From Microvelia longipes (lineage: Eukaryota; Arthropoda; Insecta; Hemiptera; Veliidae): a DNA stretch of 64,000 bases. The stretch covers positions 4,976,099-5,040,098 of the forward strand of contig JACMZG010001913.1 of the NCBI GenBank assembly GCA_018340805.1, written 5' to 3'. Shown piece after piece: positions 36,528-47,845 of this stretch (position 1 is the stretch's first letter; the number at the start of each line of letters is the position of its first letter). A program made the translations under genes and the position numbers. The notes below the pieces were generated by a model. It was not told the DNA's origin. It searched no databases and was given only the letters and a program-made list of their open reading frames with translations.

Positions 36528-37825
36528 AGGGGTAACCTATAGGGACCACCAGTTAATTTCTTACACCGAATACAGTTTTTTAAAACTCTACGCACCTCAG
36601 ACCTACCATTAACGATCCAATATTCTTTCCTAACTTCAGCTAAAGTGTGATTTACACCGGAATGGTAGCTAGAATGATGCGCGTCCCTAATTATTAAGTC
36701 TGAGTACCAATTTTTCTTAGGCATTAATTTTGGGTGAATAGTGTCAAATTTAGCGTTTAGATTTAATAGTCTTCCCCCACATCTAATTAAACCCTTTTCA
36801 TCATAAAATAAATTAAGTTGTTGTTTTAAATTATTATTTTGTAGGTCAATAAATTGTGCTTGTACATACGAGTCCCACATAATTTTTGCTTTAACGTAAT
36901 CACTGTTGGAGCTCTGGTTATGTGACAAAGATCGAAATTTATTAACCGCTTGAATACATACTGCAGTAATTTTTAATAGAGAATTTAAATCACTATACTT
37001 CTCATAATTGATTTCAAAAGGAGTTATAAGTTTCTTCTGTGTTACCTCATGCATAGCGAAGGAAGGTGCCTCAGGTAACAAATCACCATCGTCAGAAAAG
37101 TTTAACTTTTCTTCTGGCCAAGTTTCTTTAGTTTGTAACAAAAAATCAGGTCCGTGCCACCAAAGCATAGAATGACGTATATTTTCAATAGTAAGTAAAG
37201 GTTTCGTGGCTAAATCAGCTGCATTCTCTTCTGAAGGTACGTAACGAAACATAAACTTATTTGATTTAGCTTTAATTTCCTTCAATCTATTTCTAATAAA
37301 AGTGGGATGGACCTTCGTTGAATTTATCCAGTGAAGAATACATTTTGAGTCGGTCCATACGTAAGTATTTGAAACATCTAACCCAATATTGGCCAAAACA
37401 AAATTCATGGTTCTAACTCCTATTGTTACAGCCAATAATTCCATCCTAGGTATGCTGATTTTATGTTTTCCTAGTGGAGCTAATCTATTTTTAGCAAATA
37501 CTAAATTGCTTGTAGTTTTAGTTAGTGATATAGACACAATATATACACAACATGCATATGCTTCTAAAGAAGCATCGCAAAAACAATGTAGTTCATAACT
37601 GCAATTTCGCTGAGTAACTAGTCGTGCAAATTCTGAAGTATGAATTTGGGAAAGTTGATTTACAATATATTCCCATTGTAATATATCTGTAACTGTTTCG
37701 TCCCAATTCTTCTGGCTGGCCCAGAGATTACGCAAAAATAATTTTGCTTTTAATAGAACAGGAATCATTAAGCCTAATGGGTCAAAAATAGACGCGACCA
37801 ATTGTAAAACTGACCTTTTATTCAC
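36491..37825 (-). pseudogene. BEL/Pao RNase H and integrase zinc-binding region
   Basis: A 444-codon frame. It begins in the RT connection (LVASIFDPLGLMIPV). RNase H follows with its acidic residues in FCDAS (near 97), MELLA (near 143) and WTDSK (near 171), then ENAADLATK. The integrase HHCC zinc finger is near residues 370-420 (HHSSYHSGVNHT .. CIRCKK). It continues from RT in another frame across 37826-37950 and into integrase in another frame at 36527-36491. Confidence 0.85.
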
Positions 37826-37947
37826 AGTAGATGAAACATGTTTAATGTTATTTTTAAAGCTTAAAACGTCATTTTCAGTGTTCCAAACTAATCCTAATAC
37901 ATCTACTTGCCTATTTGGAACATGGTCACTTTCAAGAGTTATTCGAT

Positions 37948-38350
37948 TTAAGTATGAAGATTAGATGACCATTGCCGTAAATTCATAGACGCATTCTTAA
38001 AATCGTTTTTCGTAGTAAGATAAAATTCTTCTATCTCCCCTTCTTTTTGTAATCCAGTTACCATATTATCAGAGTAAAATGATTTCATCAAAACCTCTTT
38101 CCAAGGATTATAAGATTTTCTTAATTGGGAAAGTATTGTCATATTTAAAAGAAAAGGACTTGAAACAACTCCGAAAGGTACTCTACGAAATCTATATATT
38201 TGCAAACAGTTCTCTAAGTTATCAAAATCTATATTTTCAGAGTCGGAAATCCATAAAAATCGAACAAAGTCTCTATCTCTTTCAAACAATGAAAGTTGCA
38301 AGAACGCCTTTTCTACGTCAGCAACAATAGCGATAGGATAAGTTCTGAAT
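37948..38350 (-). pseudogene. BEL/Pao reverse transcriptase palm
   Basis: The first catalytic block ADVEKAFLQLSLF is at about 38340-38290, followed by RFRRVPFGVVSSPFLLN. The second catalytic block is YSDNM, where a YVDD-type motif is expected, so the last aspartate is an asparagine. It lies between frame breaks near 38370 and 37950. Confidence 0.8.
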
Positions 38351-38373
38351 AATCAATAGACCAATCAAATTCT

Positions 38374-39000
38374 CTAATAAGAGGGACCACTGTATAAAAA
38401 ATCGTTAAGGCTACAATGTTCTTTACTTTGTCTAGCAGAAGCGTCGTATACGATACGAACGCTCTTGTTCTCCTTAAACACCGGGTGGTGAGCTAAGTAG
38501 TGAGTTTCATTGTGATGAGTTTTCACCTTTTCGATGATACCTAATTTAAGTTGTTCCATAATTATTTGATTATAAGTAGTTATAAACTCTTTATCATATC
38601 TATATCTCTTAAGTAAAGTTTTTAAACGACCTAAAGATAAATAATAATTAGTAGGCAAGTCTGGAGGAAAATTTATCCATGGCCATCTGACTTCATATCT
38701 GTTATCAACAATGCGAGTAGTTTGATAGTAATATTGGACAGCAGTATCTTCTTCGTTGTTATACGGAGAATCGGTTATGCCAATATTTTCAAGCGCATAA
38801 AGATTTTTTAGGCTTAATAAAGGTAAAAGTTCGTTGTTCATTACAATCATACTTGTTACGTTGTTTTGAGAAGAGAGTTCAAATGAGCAACGCCCTGAAG
38901 GCATCCATCCGAATAAAGTTTTTATCAAATAGAGTCCAGATTTAACGTACATTTTTTCTCCACTGACAACATCCCAATAATAGTCGTTTCCTAAGATCAT
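38374..39000 (-). pseudogene. BEL/Pao pol: post-protease and RT fingers
   Basis: A 208-codon frame beginning ILGNDYYWDVV, the conserved block after the protease. It continues through YEVRWPWINFPPDLPTN to the RT fingers (HYLAHHPVFKENKSVRIVYD, ASARQSKEHCSLND). Frame changes lie on both sides (about 39005-39060 and 38370). Confidence 0.8.
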
Positions 39001-39054
39001 TTCTATTGGTAAACCGGGTTTTTATCAGCGTATTCAAGTTCTAAAAATTTTGAA

Positions 39055-40407
39055 TCAAAGTTTTTTTGGATTAAATAGGTTAGTTTTAAATTCTCCCGAC
39101 AAGACCGGTACTATATTAGCTTGAATAATTAAATTTTGTTTATCATTTATACATAGTTCAAGTTCAGTAAGTGAAGTATCTAAATTATTGGCAGTGGAAT
39201 TGCCAAATGTGAAAACAGAGAGACTTTGCAACTCGAGCGTTGGGGCCCCTAGTCTCTTAGCTAAATGAGAGTTTACGTATGTTCTCTGTGAACCTCCATC
39301 CAAAAGTATTCTAATCTCAAATGATCCCTTAGGGCCTTTAACAATAGCCGTTGCAGTTTGCATAATAACTGTTTCTCCGATCGACAGTAATGACACATCA
39401 GTCGTTTCGTTATTACTCTTAATAATTTTAGGAACTTGAGCGTTGACTTCGGAAAATTTATTAGGGCATAAACTTCTATGGTGATTGTGTTTGATTTTGC
39501 AGTGCGCACACGGCTTGTAATTTTGGCAGTTTTTGATTAAATGTTTTTGCAAACAGATAAAGCATCGACCTTTTATTTTTTCTTTTCTTTCTTTAATTGT
39601 TTTATAATTTTGACATTCGTCACTATAGTGATTAGATTGACAGTAAACACATTTTTTGTTTTTAATCAAATTTTCAGAGATTTGTTTTGGAATCGAAGGT
39701 CTATGTTTAGATTTATAAGAAAATTCTGGAGCCGCTAAAGTTTCTGTAGTAAAATGTTGCTTAGTTACGCCGTCTGCTAAATTTGACACATCAACACAAT
39801 CAATTTTGAGATCATGTACTTCCCTAAAGTTACTATCGAAAAATTCCGCTTTCTCTCTACATTTAACTATTTCTAATAAAGATTCCCTAATTTCTTTTGC
39901 AGTTTTGACACCTTTATCATTTAATTTTACCAATATATCGAGAGGAAGTTTACTATAGATCACAGAAATAAATAAATTACCATCTGTATTTTCTCCTAAA
40001 GCTGCTAGAGTTCGCAAATGCATTTCCATCTCATCAATAGTTCTACGCAAAGATTTAGTATTATTATCAGCTTTAGCTAAATTCCTAAGAGCGTTATAGT
40101 GAGCATGAACGTTAACAGACGGATCCCCGAATCTATCTTTTAATACATCAACCACAGTATTATAGTTTTCAGGACAGATCTGATAACCCTCAATAGATCG
40201 TTTTGCCTCCCCTTTAAGTAAACTTACCAAATAATTTAATTTCGTAATATTGTCTATGTTTAAAATCATGCACAGCGACCTTGAAAGAGCCCCAAAAAGT
40301 TTCCCATTCGAGAATAGAACCTGAAAAGGTTGGCAAATTAAGTTTAGGTAACCTAGATAAAGGCATAGTTTTTGTTTGAGAAGTACCCTCAGGAGTGATA
40401 TTATCAC
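39055..40407 (-). pseudogene. BEL/Pao gag (C-terminal part) and protease
   Basis: The conserved part starts near 40255 (ITKLNYLVSLLKGEAKRSI, the DUF1759-type gag core). Two zinc knuckles follow (CVYCQSNHYSDEC near residue 254, CFICLQKHLIKNC near 282). The aspartic protease has the motif LLDGGSQRTYV, where D-S-G is usual, so the second motif residue is changed. The frame differs from that of the gag start (40747-40214), with a break near 40250. Confidence 0.85.
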
Positions 40408-40747
40408 TATCAGTTACTTGAGGCAGAGTTAGTTTTAAAGATTGCCTCGATACAAAGACTTGAAGTTGTGTTGAGACGTCATTTGCGTCCAGTAGTAAAG
40501 TCTCGTAAAGTTCGGCGTTTTCCTCCAATTTCTCAGCCTCATCAGGATTCACTTGTGATATATCTAGAAGGTGACCTCTGATACCTTCAAAACGGTCGAT
40601 AGCAGTTTTAAGTCTAGAAAATAAAGACATACCTTCATCTAGGTTCTTGTTATCTATGCCCAAAAAATCTTCAGAAAGTTTAGTTATTTTGATCAGATGG
40701 GCTTTGGCAGGTCCCATAGCTTTTCTTAAGGCTCCTCCCGTAGACAT
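40214..40747 (-). pseudogene. BEL/Pao gag N-terminus
   Basis: Starts with ATG 28 bases inside the 5' LTR (MSTGGALRKAMG) and reads a helical, acidic gag N-terminus, then LPKLNLPTFSGSILEWETFW, the hallmark of BEL/Pao gag. It shifts out of frame near 40250, so the intact gag is not encoded. Confidence 0.85.
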
Positions 40748-40774
40748 AGTTACTTATCTCTGCTACCAATTCTT
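40748..40774 (-). promoter_or_regulatory. putative BEL/Pao primer-binding region
   Basis: On the minus strand, directly inside the 5' LTR, the leader reads aagaattggtagcagagat. The tggtagcagag part sits a few bases after the LTR, where the primer-binding site of such elements lies. The matching tRNA was not determined. Confidence 0.45.
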
Positions 40775-40942
40775 TGTCGTGAAGTTTAGATAGAAAAAAA
40801 GATATTGAATTAACGTTTTTTATTACACACAACAAAGTAAGTTCTTTATACATTATTAATTCTTCCGTCTTCCTCTTTTCGTCTCCACGGTAACGTGATA
40901 ATATTCTAATAAGTATAAACAATAACAATCGCTTTCGCGACA
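40775..40942 (-). repeat. BEL/Pao 5' LTR (168 bp)
   Basis: Identical to 35267-35436 apart from two single-base homopolymer-type gaps and no substitutions. It is followed on the plus strand by (AT)n to about 41000. Confidence 0.9.
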
Positions 40943-41000
40943 TATAATATTAATATATATTATATATATTATATATATATATATATATTATATAATATAT

Positions 41001-41561
41001 ATACACACGTAAAAAATAAAAATTTCTTATATCCGTTGTCAGGAGGACCCCCCTTCATGCTTTTCGTATCCCTTCTATCCTGTCAATCTGATAAGGCTCA
41101 TTTTTAATAAAATTTTGCTAAAAGGCTCAAAGTATTAAAGATTAACAAAATAACAACAAATTATATTATAAGAGAATAATAAAAAATATACCCTGTAATT
41201 TGAAGACTGCGTTTTAATTAAATTTTGAGGTGGGCTTTTACTTTGGATATTATCAATAATTAGAAACCAATAATTTTGTAAATTAATTAAATAATTCAAT
41301 TAAACGAAAAACTTTAAACTGACGTTTTATTGATTAATTGTGCCTGATAAAATGAAGATATAAATGATAAAATGAACATTTAATAAATTGTTTTTTCCAA
41401 TTGCATTCCTGTATTTTCTAAAACAAGGAATGTATTGTACATCAAATATCAAACTTTTTCCATTAGATATAATTGTTGTCTTTTAATTTTCTAAAGATAA
41501 TATCCTTGCCGGAACTATAAAACAGAAATTCTGTGACGTCATAAATACACACAGCCCTGAA

Positions 41562-41596
<35 letters not shown>

Positions 41597-42084
41597 CATA
41601 CATACATATTAAACTCATTTAATCATTTTATGAGCAGTCTATTTTACTCATATAAAATTAATTTTTACTCCTATAAATTTTACACCTTTCTTCTCACATT
41701 TAGTGTTTTCACGTAAAATAAAATGTTCAATAATGATGAACTTCACTCTCCTCATTCACTATTTTTTATCCTCTATTTTTACTGTATTTTTTTTAACTTT
41801 GCCCTTTTTTATAGTTTATTTGTAATAATTTTTTTTAGTTATTACACACGCTGTAAGGTAGCCCATAACCTTTATTTTTTTTTATTCCATCTTATCATAT
41901 CATACCATTGCACCAATAAAAGGCCATTGCAATAGCCTTTTATTTATTATCGTTTGGTGCTAATTGTAAACATCTTCCTTTTTTCATTGTGATTTTTTTT
42001 CTGGCAATAAAAGTAGTTTTTGATTAAAAATTGGATTCGGAACTTTGACTTTACAAGAAATTGATTCTTTTAAGTGTTTTACGG
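41001..42084. other. intergenic, no gene seen
   Basis: Small (AT)n at 41560-41605. A 70-codon plus-strand frame near 41723 is F/Y-rich from AT content and has no domain signature. Confidence 0.45.
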
Positions 42085-42315
42085 CCGCCTCCGTGGCCGA
42101 GGTCGTTAAGGCGTTAGTCTTTAACTGACCTTTGACACCACGGAAGTCTGGGGTTCGCATCCCAGGTTACGCTCTCAGTTTATAGAAGATTATTGTTTAG
42201 ATGAATTATCGCCAGCTTTAGAATTCACTTTGAGCGTAACGGTTGCTACTACCACCCGAGGTGGTTCCCGCAGGGGTTATCCTTGATGAGCCGCAAGGCT
42301 CTAAACGGGCATTAT
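42085..42315 (+). mobile_element. tRNA-derived SINE-2, plus-strand copy
   Basis: The head gccgcctccgtggccgagg + tcgttaaggcg resembles the A-box part of a Leu/Ser tRNA. The B-box is ggttcgcatcccagg near 42151. The 3' part is 'gaggtggttcccgcagggg', 'gatgagccgcaaggc' and 'aaacgggcattatt'. It ends at an (AT)n scrap. Confidence 0.9.
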
Positions 42316-42594
42316 TATATTATATATATAAGTGTTTTACGACCTACCGACGAGTTTTCACTAAGTTGTCTGTTTGTATGTGTGTGTCTGTATCTAGTTC
42401 CTATAGAGTGTTTATGCAGTAGTTCCAAACCTTCTTGTTTCAAATGAGTCGAAGTTGTTCCAGAAAACTCCTTTAAAATGAGTCGAGTGGTCTTCGGCCC
42501 CCAAACAATTTTTCGAAAGTTTTATGAATCGGTTTATTTTAAAAACTGTTTGGATATATTGGACCATACAGCGTTTGAAAACTAAGCAACACAC
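42316..42594 (+). mobile_element. Rep-A-like flank of the 42-bp array
   Basis: Contains 'gtgtgtctgtatctagttcc' and other diverged sequence before the array. The link to Rep-A is weak here and firmer after the array. Confidence 0.35.
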
Positions 42595-43400
42595 GAAGGG
42601 AGCGCCGTATGTATGCCGTGGACAGAGCAATGCCTGAAGAAAGCGCCGTATGTATGCCGAGGAAGGAGCAACGCCTGATGGAAGCGTCTTATGTATGCCA
42701 TGGACAGAGCTATGCCCGAAAGAAACGTCGCATGTATGCCGTGGACCGAACAATGCCGAAGGAAGCGCCGTATGTATGCTGTGGACTGTGGACAGAGCAA
42801 TGCCAGGTGGAAGCGTCGCATGTATGCCGTGGACAGAGCAATGCCTGAAGGAAGCGCCGTACACCAATGCCCGGAGGAAGCGCCGTATGTATGCTGTGGA
42901 CTGTGGACAGAGCAATGCCCGGAGGAAGGTCGTATGTATGCGTGGACAAGAGCAATGCCGGAGGAAGCCGCGCGTATGTATGCTGTGGACTGTGGACAGA
43001 GCAATGCCAGGTGGAAGCGTCGTATGGCCGTGGACAGGCAATGCCGGAGGAAGCGTATGTATGCTGTGGACGTGCAGAGCAATGCCCGGAGGAAGCGCCG
43101 TATGTATGCTGTGGACTGTGGACAGAGCAATGCCAGGTGGAAGCGTCGTATGTATGCCGTGGACAGATGAGCAATGCCCGGAGGAAGCACCGTATGTATG
43201 CTGTGGACTGTGGACAGAGCAATGACAGATGGAAGCGTCGTATGTATGCCGTGGACAGAGCAATGCCCGGAGCGGAGGAAGCGCCGTATGTATGCTGTGG
43301 ACTAGAGTAGAAGGAAGCGCCGTATGGCGTGGAAGGAAAGCGTCGTATGTATTCTGTGGACAGAATAATACCCGAAGGAAGCGCCGTATGAATGCCGTTT
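42595..43400. repeat. GC-richer ~42-bp minisatellite
   Basis: About 18 units of 'ggaagcgccgtatgtatgcc + gtggacagagcaatgcccg', some with an added 'tgtggactg'. The array is clearly richer in G and C than its surroundings. Long frames run through it on both strands, the longest 370 codons on the minus strand (TAYIRRFLRALLC repeats). The indels between units shift these frames in and out, so I do not call a gene. Confidence 0.9.
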
Positions 43401-43511
43401 TTGTACAAGGTTTTAACTCTCTAGCATAAATACACTTGGAGCTCGATGATATCAGACTCCAAACACATATACAGACGACAACTTTGTGAAAACCACTCAG
43501 GAGGACTTTAA
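43401..43511 (+). mobile_element. Rep-A tail, part before MITE
   Basis: 'ttaactctctagcataaata', 'cagacgacaactttgtgaaa' and 'accactcaggaggactttaa' match Rep-A. The sequence resumes after the MITE at 44545. Confidence 0.8.
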
Positions 43512-44541
43512 GGCCCGTATTCAAAGACGTTTCCTAACATTTTCCTAACATTTTCCTATTTTCCTAACTTTTTCTAACATTTTCCTTACATTTTCCTAAT
43601 TCTCCTAACTTTTTTCCTAACATTTTCCTAACTCCTACATTCCTAACATTTTCCTAACATTCTTCTAACATTCTCCTATCGTGTTTTAAAAGTCTTTTAG
43701 AGGCTTTACATGATTTTATTTAGTAAGAACCTAAGGTAGTTAAGTCAAAAAGTGATACCATTGTAAGTAACGTAATATATCGCAAAATATCAATGTTATT
43801 AACTTATTACCTGGATTTACGACACACTTTGTCACAAACAACAATGCGGCCTTTTTGGCGAATGTTAAATATATTAGAAACTTTATTTACATATTTTTCA
43901 GTTAACAGTAGAGTTAATACAAATACAATGTTCAATTATTGTAACAGCTTTCATAAATAAAGCAGTATCAAGCGTTTCAAGTTTGAACGTGGACCAGGTT
44001 GTACGAATCCAAAGGTGTCTAAATGAAGACCTGTTAATCAGTGCAACACTGTTTTCATTTTGCTAAATCATTTACACAATTTTGTTTTTCGTATTTTGTC
44101 ATCAAATTCATTTTTGTTTGTGTAAAATTTTTTTGGTATAATAATGGCTGAATTATTCACACCGGACCAACTGAATTTCCTCTTTGAATTGATAGCCCGC
44201 CACAAACAGACCATAGAAAATAAAAAAATCTGATTGTGTTAAAAAGAATTTCAGGGTAAACTCCCTAATAGTAAAGTAAGTGGATTAACAGTAACTTATA
44301 TTATGTAAATTTATGTAGATAGTTATTAATACGACAAAGTGTGTCGTAAATCCAGGTAACGATCATTTAAATTTCGTGGCTTAAAAACATTTCTTACCTA
44401 AACCTAAGGTGAGTTGTAGGAGAATGTTAGGAATGTTAGGAAAAAGTTAGGTTGTTAGGAAAATGTAGGAAAAAGTAGTGTTAGGAAAATGTTAGGAAAA
44501 AATTTAGGAAAATGTTAGGAAAACGTCTTTGAATACGGGCC
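43512..44541. mobile_element. PIF/Harbinger-type MITE with TAA duplication
   Basis: A 1030-bp element with termini ggcccgtattcaaagacg and cgtctttgaatacgggcc, flanked by TAA at 43509-43511 and 44542-44544. Subterminal blocks repeat 'cctaacatttt' on the left and 'aaaatgttagg' on the right. An inner inverted pair (cctggatttacgacacac / gtgtgtcgtaaatccagg) lies at about 43811 and 44338. It splits a Rep-A copy exactly, so it inserted later. It carries a short Myb/SANT-like remnant. Confidence 0.9.
44144..44233 (+). pseudogene. Myb/SANT-like N-terminal remnant in MITE
   Basis: A 29-codon frame beginning MAELFTPDQLNFLFELIARH and going on QTIENKK, then a stop. It resembles the start of Myb/SANT-like DNA-binding domains (..QLEFLLELVEKHK.IIENK..) that Harbinger elements and related insect proteins carry. 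Further similar codons (EFQGKL) follow the stop. Too short to act as a domain. Confidence 0.6.
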
Positions 44542-44544
44542 TAA

Positions 44545-44593
44545 TCTCCTAAAACGGATAATTTTGGTGACATCTCGGTTTCGGATTTTTTAG
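44545..44593 (+). mobile_element. Rep-A tail, part after MITE
   Basis: 'ctcctaaaacggataatttt' and 'ggtgacatctcggtttcgga' resume the Rep-A copy split by the MITE at 43512-44541. Confidence 0.8.
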
Positions 44594-44850
44594 AAACACA
44601 ATACTTTTTATTACTAAACAAACACAATACTTTTCCATAACAAACACAATACTTATAACAAACAAATAAAATAACAAAACACAATACTTTTCCTATAATA
44701 AACACAATACTTTTCTTATAACAAACCAATACTTTTCCTATAAAAACACAATACTTTCTTATAACAAACACAATACTTTTCTTATAACAAACACAATACT
44801 TTTCCTATAACAAACACAATACTTTTCCTATAGCAAACACAATACGGTAT
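44594..44850. repeat. 23-25 bp minisatellite from Rep-A tail
   Basis: About ten copies of 'acacaatacttttcctataa + caaac'. This is the last segment of Rep-A (57405, 'caaacacaatacttttccta') expanded in place. Confidence 0.9.
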
Positions 44851-45711
44851 AAATGGGGAAAAAAGTACACGGAAAAAGAATAATTTTTGTATTTTCTGTT
44901 CGAGAATTAATAAATACATGTTTTTCAAAAAAGTCCGTGTCCTCCCCAAAGTTGATTTTTGTATTCCGTATTTACCGGTTTACTAGAATCCGCTAGAAAT
45001 TCATACATAAATATACACACAAAGGATTTTGGATACACTCCTACGTCAGCCCCCCCCCCCCTTCCCAAGAAAAAAACACACTAGCCATCTCAAGTGGCAA
45101 TTTTTTTTCAAAATAAATCAAATCAATATCGCAAACAACACTGGTAGTGTTTTGAGTGAGATCAATTTTCAAATTAGAATATATTTGCTATTCAGTGGGC
45201 CGTGAAAATAAGGCAAATGGAAAGAACATTTGTGTCATTGCTTTGTTATTTCATTTTTGTGAGTAGTGTAAACCTGAAAGACACTCCGCTTATTCCCAAG
45301 TCATTTACACTTTTTTAAACTCACCTATCGTAAATTATATAAATAAATTCCCATTTCACTTATTCAATGCCATTCGAGACTACTGAACTTGCTCCCACTA
45401 ATTCCGAGTCGAATTAACCTGCATACGCATACAAATTATTTTTCGATTCAAGTAAGCCAATCACACTGAATTATTCAAAGAGATATATACTAGAGAGAGC
45501 ATATCCTTTTTTAATACATTGAAAGGTCTGAAACATCGTTTTCGGGCCTCTGGGGCTCTGTGTAACCTAATGGAAACCTCCTTCAAGAGTGAGTTATGGT
45601 TATAATAAATCAATTGTTTTCGGCTTTCCGCACATTTTTTTGTGTTTTCATTTGTATTTTTAACTCTTCATTAAAATTTAAATGAATTAAATTTATTAAT
45701 TAAATTTAATT
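44851..45711. other. intergenic, no gene seen
   Basis: Poly-C run at 45049-45062. A dispersed repeat at 45530-45670 is the inverted match of 16735-16890. Confidence 0.5.
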
Positions 45712-46019
45712 AAATTAAATGAAAAAGTCTCTCCACAAAATAACAACTTTATTGGAAACGCGCTCTCAACCTAGCTAGAGGCCATCATCAGTGCAAAACC
45801 GTTAGAGAAATAAAAGGAAGACGAGTGAGTCTATGATTTAGCTTTAGATATCAGATATTCAAATTCAGAGTCTGAATCTAATATCTAAAGCTAAATCATA
45901 GACTCACTCGTCTTCCTTTTATTTCTTCAACGGTTTTGCACTAATGATGGCCTCTAGCTAGGTTGAAAGCGCTTTGCCAATAAAGTTTTTTATTTTGTGG
46001 AGGCCTTTTCATTTAATTA
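45712..46019. mobile_element. foldback element, CATCATCAGTGC family (copy 2)
   Basis: Near-perfect palindrome of about 300 bp, arms ~140 bp, centre near 45868. Landmarks in each arm: ctctccacaaaataac, tctcaacctagctagagg, ccatcatcagtgcaaaacc. Confidence 0.9.
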
Positions 46020-46320
46020 TTTATGATGAACTCCATTTCCCTCATCTTAAAACGTTTCTTCAATAAGTTACTGAAATTTTGTCCTTGATTATTTGATTAT
46101 ATATTTTATCGAAGGTGGTCAGGTTACTTTTTCGGATGTTTCAAAATTAACCAATAGCGCACCTTAGTAATAAATCTCTATGGGATCATTCATAATAATT
46201 TTAACATACTACAGATAATTTACTGATTTATTCATCTAATTCTACTACACTCGCTTATTGCAACTTTTTAAGTCTAATATATAATAATAACACACACACA
46301 CACACACACACATACATACA

Positions 46321-46370
<50 letters not shown>

Positions 46371-46689
46371 TATATATATATAAATATATAACATTATATT
46401 CTTTGAAAAGTCGTGTAATAGTACCAAACAATTTACTTATTTCAATATAATAATGATCATATGGATGCAATATATAACAAGAAATTTAGTTCTTAAGTAA
46501 ACACAAAAACTCTTCTTTACAAATTTTGTTTAAATTTTGATTGCGATCCAAAGATGCGTTTGAAAGCTATCAGGACGCACGAGACGAAACAACGTCACTT
46601 GATCAGCGAAAAAAATCACCCTTTCTATTCTTTGTCACTAATCTTAATAATTAATATTTTCTTTGAAACACTAAACTTAATTAAATCGC
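46020..46689. other. intergenic with (CA)n-(AT)n microsatellite
   Basis: The compound microsatellite is at 46291-46388. No gene. Confidence 0.55.
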
Positions 46690-46885
46690 CTGTATAAAAT
46701 ATAACACATAAAAATATAACACATAAAAAATAACATTAATAATATAAAATATAACACATAAACACATAAAATATAACACATAAACACAACATAAAATAAC
46801 AATAAAAATAACACACTAAAATATACACATAAAATATCAACACTAAAATATAAAACACACATAAATTAACACCATAAAAATATAA
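46690..46885. repeat. ataacacataaaat tandem repeat
   Basis: Irregular copies of a 14-22 bp unit 'aaatataacacataaaa'. The minus-strand frames (CVYILVCY-like) are by-products. Confidence 0.8.
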
Positions 46886-46994
46886 CATAAAAAAGTTGGG
46901 TACGGGGTACCCTCGGTACTTTGTTTCACAACTTGAGACTCGTTGTGCTCGTCCTCGGAATGGCATGATTATACAAAACCTTGGTTCAAGAATG
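46886..46994 (+). mobile_element. Rep-A head fragment
   Basis: 'gggtacggggtaccctcgg' and 'gagactcgttgtgctcgtcc' match the head of Rep-A at 56753. It is cut by the mariner at 46997. Confidence 0.6.
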
Positions 46995-47252
46995 TACGAG
47001 GTGTGTTCAAAAAGTATCGCGAATTTTCAATTTTCGCGGGTTACGTATATTCGAATTTTGATCTTTTGTTGGTACTCATGTCTCTTACTAATCCCGTCAA
47101 GCTCTGTCATTTTTAATTGTTGACAGCTGCTTTGCTATACACGTGTTTTGGGATTCGTCTTCGATTTTCCTATTAAAAAAGTGGCTCAAAGACCCTGTAT
47201 CAAATTTTGTTGTTGAAAAACGAAATTATATGTGCAGCAGGATGCATTCTGA

Positions 47253-47510
47253 ATGTTGACTGTGGCATATGGAGAAGCTACCTTAGGTGGAAGCAAGGTT
47301 TATCGGTGGTTTAAAATGTTCTCAGAAGACCGAGAAGATGTAAACGACGAAGAGCGTGCCGGACGCCCGATCACTTCAACAACAGAAAAAATTAATGAAG
47401 TGGAGAAAATGATATTGGTCAATTGTCGAATCACCGTTAGAGAAGTTGCTGAGGACCTAAACATATCAATTGGCTCGTGCCATTCGATATTTATCAGAAA
47501 CACATCATAA
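47253..47510 (+). pseudogene. mariner transposase, N-terminal part
   Basis: An 85-codon frame with the paired helix-turn-helix region: GGSKVYRWFKMFSEDREDV, DEERAGRPITSTTEKINEV, ITVREVAEDLNISIGSCHSI. The break comes just after the second helix-turn-helix, before any catalytic aspartate. Confidence 0.9.
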
Positions 47511-47593
47511 ATTCGTCGATCTGTGGAGTATGATTATAACGCTAAAATGACCCTTCGGGTTTAAGCGTAAAAAACAAAAAAAAACACCAATGA

Positions 47594-47845
47594 TGCCGCA
47601 GCTACCGTATTCCCCAGGATCTGGCCCCCTGTGACTTTTCTTGTTCTCTAAACTGAAGAGCCCCGTAAAAGGACGACTTGCGCTACACTTGACGAGATAA
47701 AACGGCATCGAAGGAGGAGTGAACAAGATGAAAAAATGATTAATTTGAAATGCTTTGAAGGTTAGAAAAACCGTTGGCACAAGTGTATAATATCTCATGA
47801 GGATTACATTGAAGGGGACAAAATAGGTATTCATAAATAAATAAA
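47594..47845 (+). pseudogene. mariner transposase, C-terminal scraps
   Basis: Pieces in shifting frames: LPYSP then DLAPCDF, which resembles the YSPDLAPxDFxLFP block around the third catalytic D, and later an ending similar to 'W.KC.I..GDYFEGDK'. Heavily frameshifted. Confidence 0.75.

Larger units (their letters stand above)
35267..40942 (-). mobile_element. BEL/Pao LTR retrotransposon, complete length
   Basis: A 5.68-kb element on the minus strand: 5' LTR 40942-40775, gag, protease, reverse transcriptase, RNase H, integrase, 3' LTR 35436-35267. Domain order and the Pao-type sequences (PKLNLPTFSG, RFRRVPFGV, IPRMELLAV, ADLATK, LAPWMGGFYERL) place it in BEL/Pao. The LTRs differ by only two 1-base indels, so insertion is recent. 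The coding region is nevertheless broken by several frame changes and has altered catalytic residues. The flanks tatat/tataa fit a 5-bp target duplication in an AT tract. Confidence 0.95.

Noticed and set aside
37389..39738. Plus-strand frames at 37389, 38079 and 39541
   Set aside because: They are antisense shadows of the BEL/Pao pol and gag genes.
42412..43524. 370-codon minus-strand frame as a repeat protein
   Set aside because: It lies wholly in a minisatellite. Units with indels shift the frame and equally long frames exist on the other strand.
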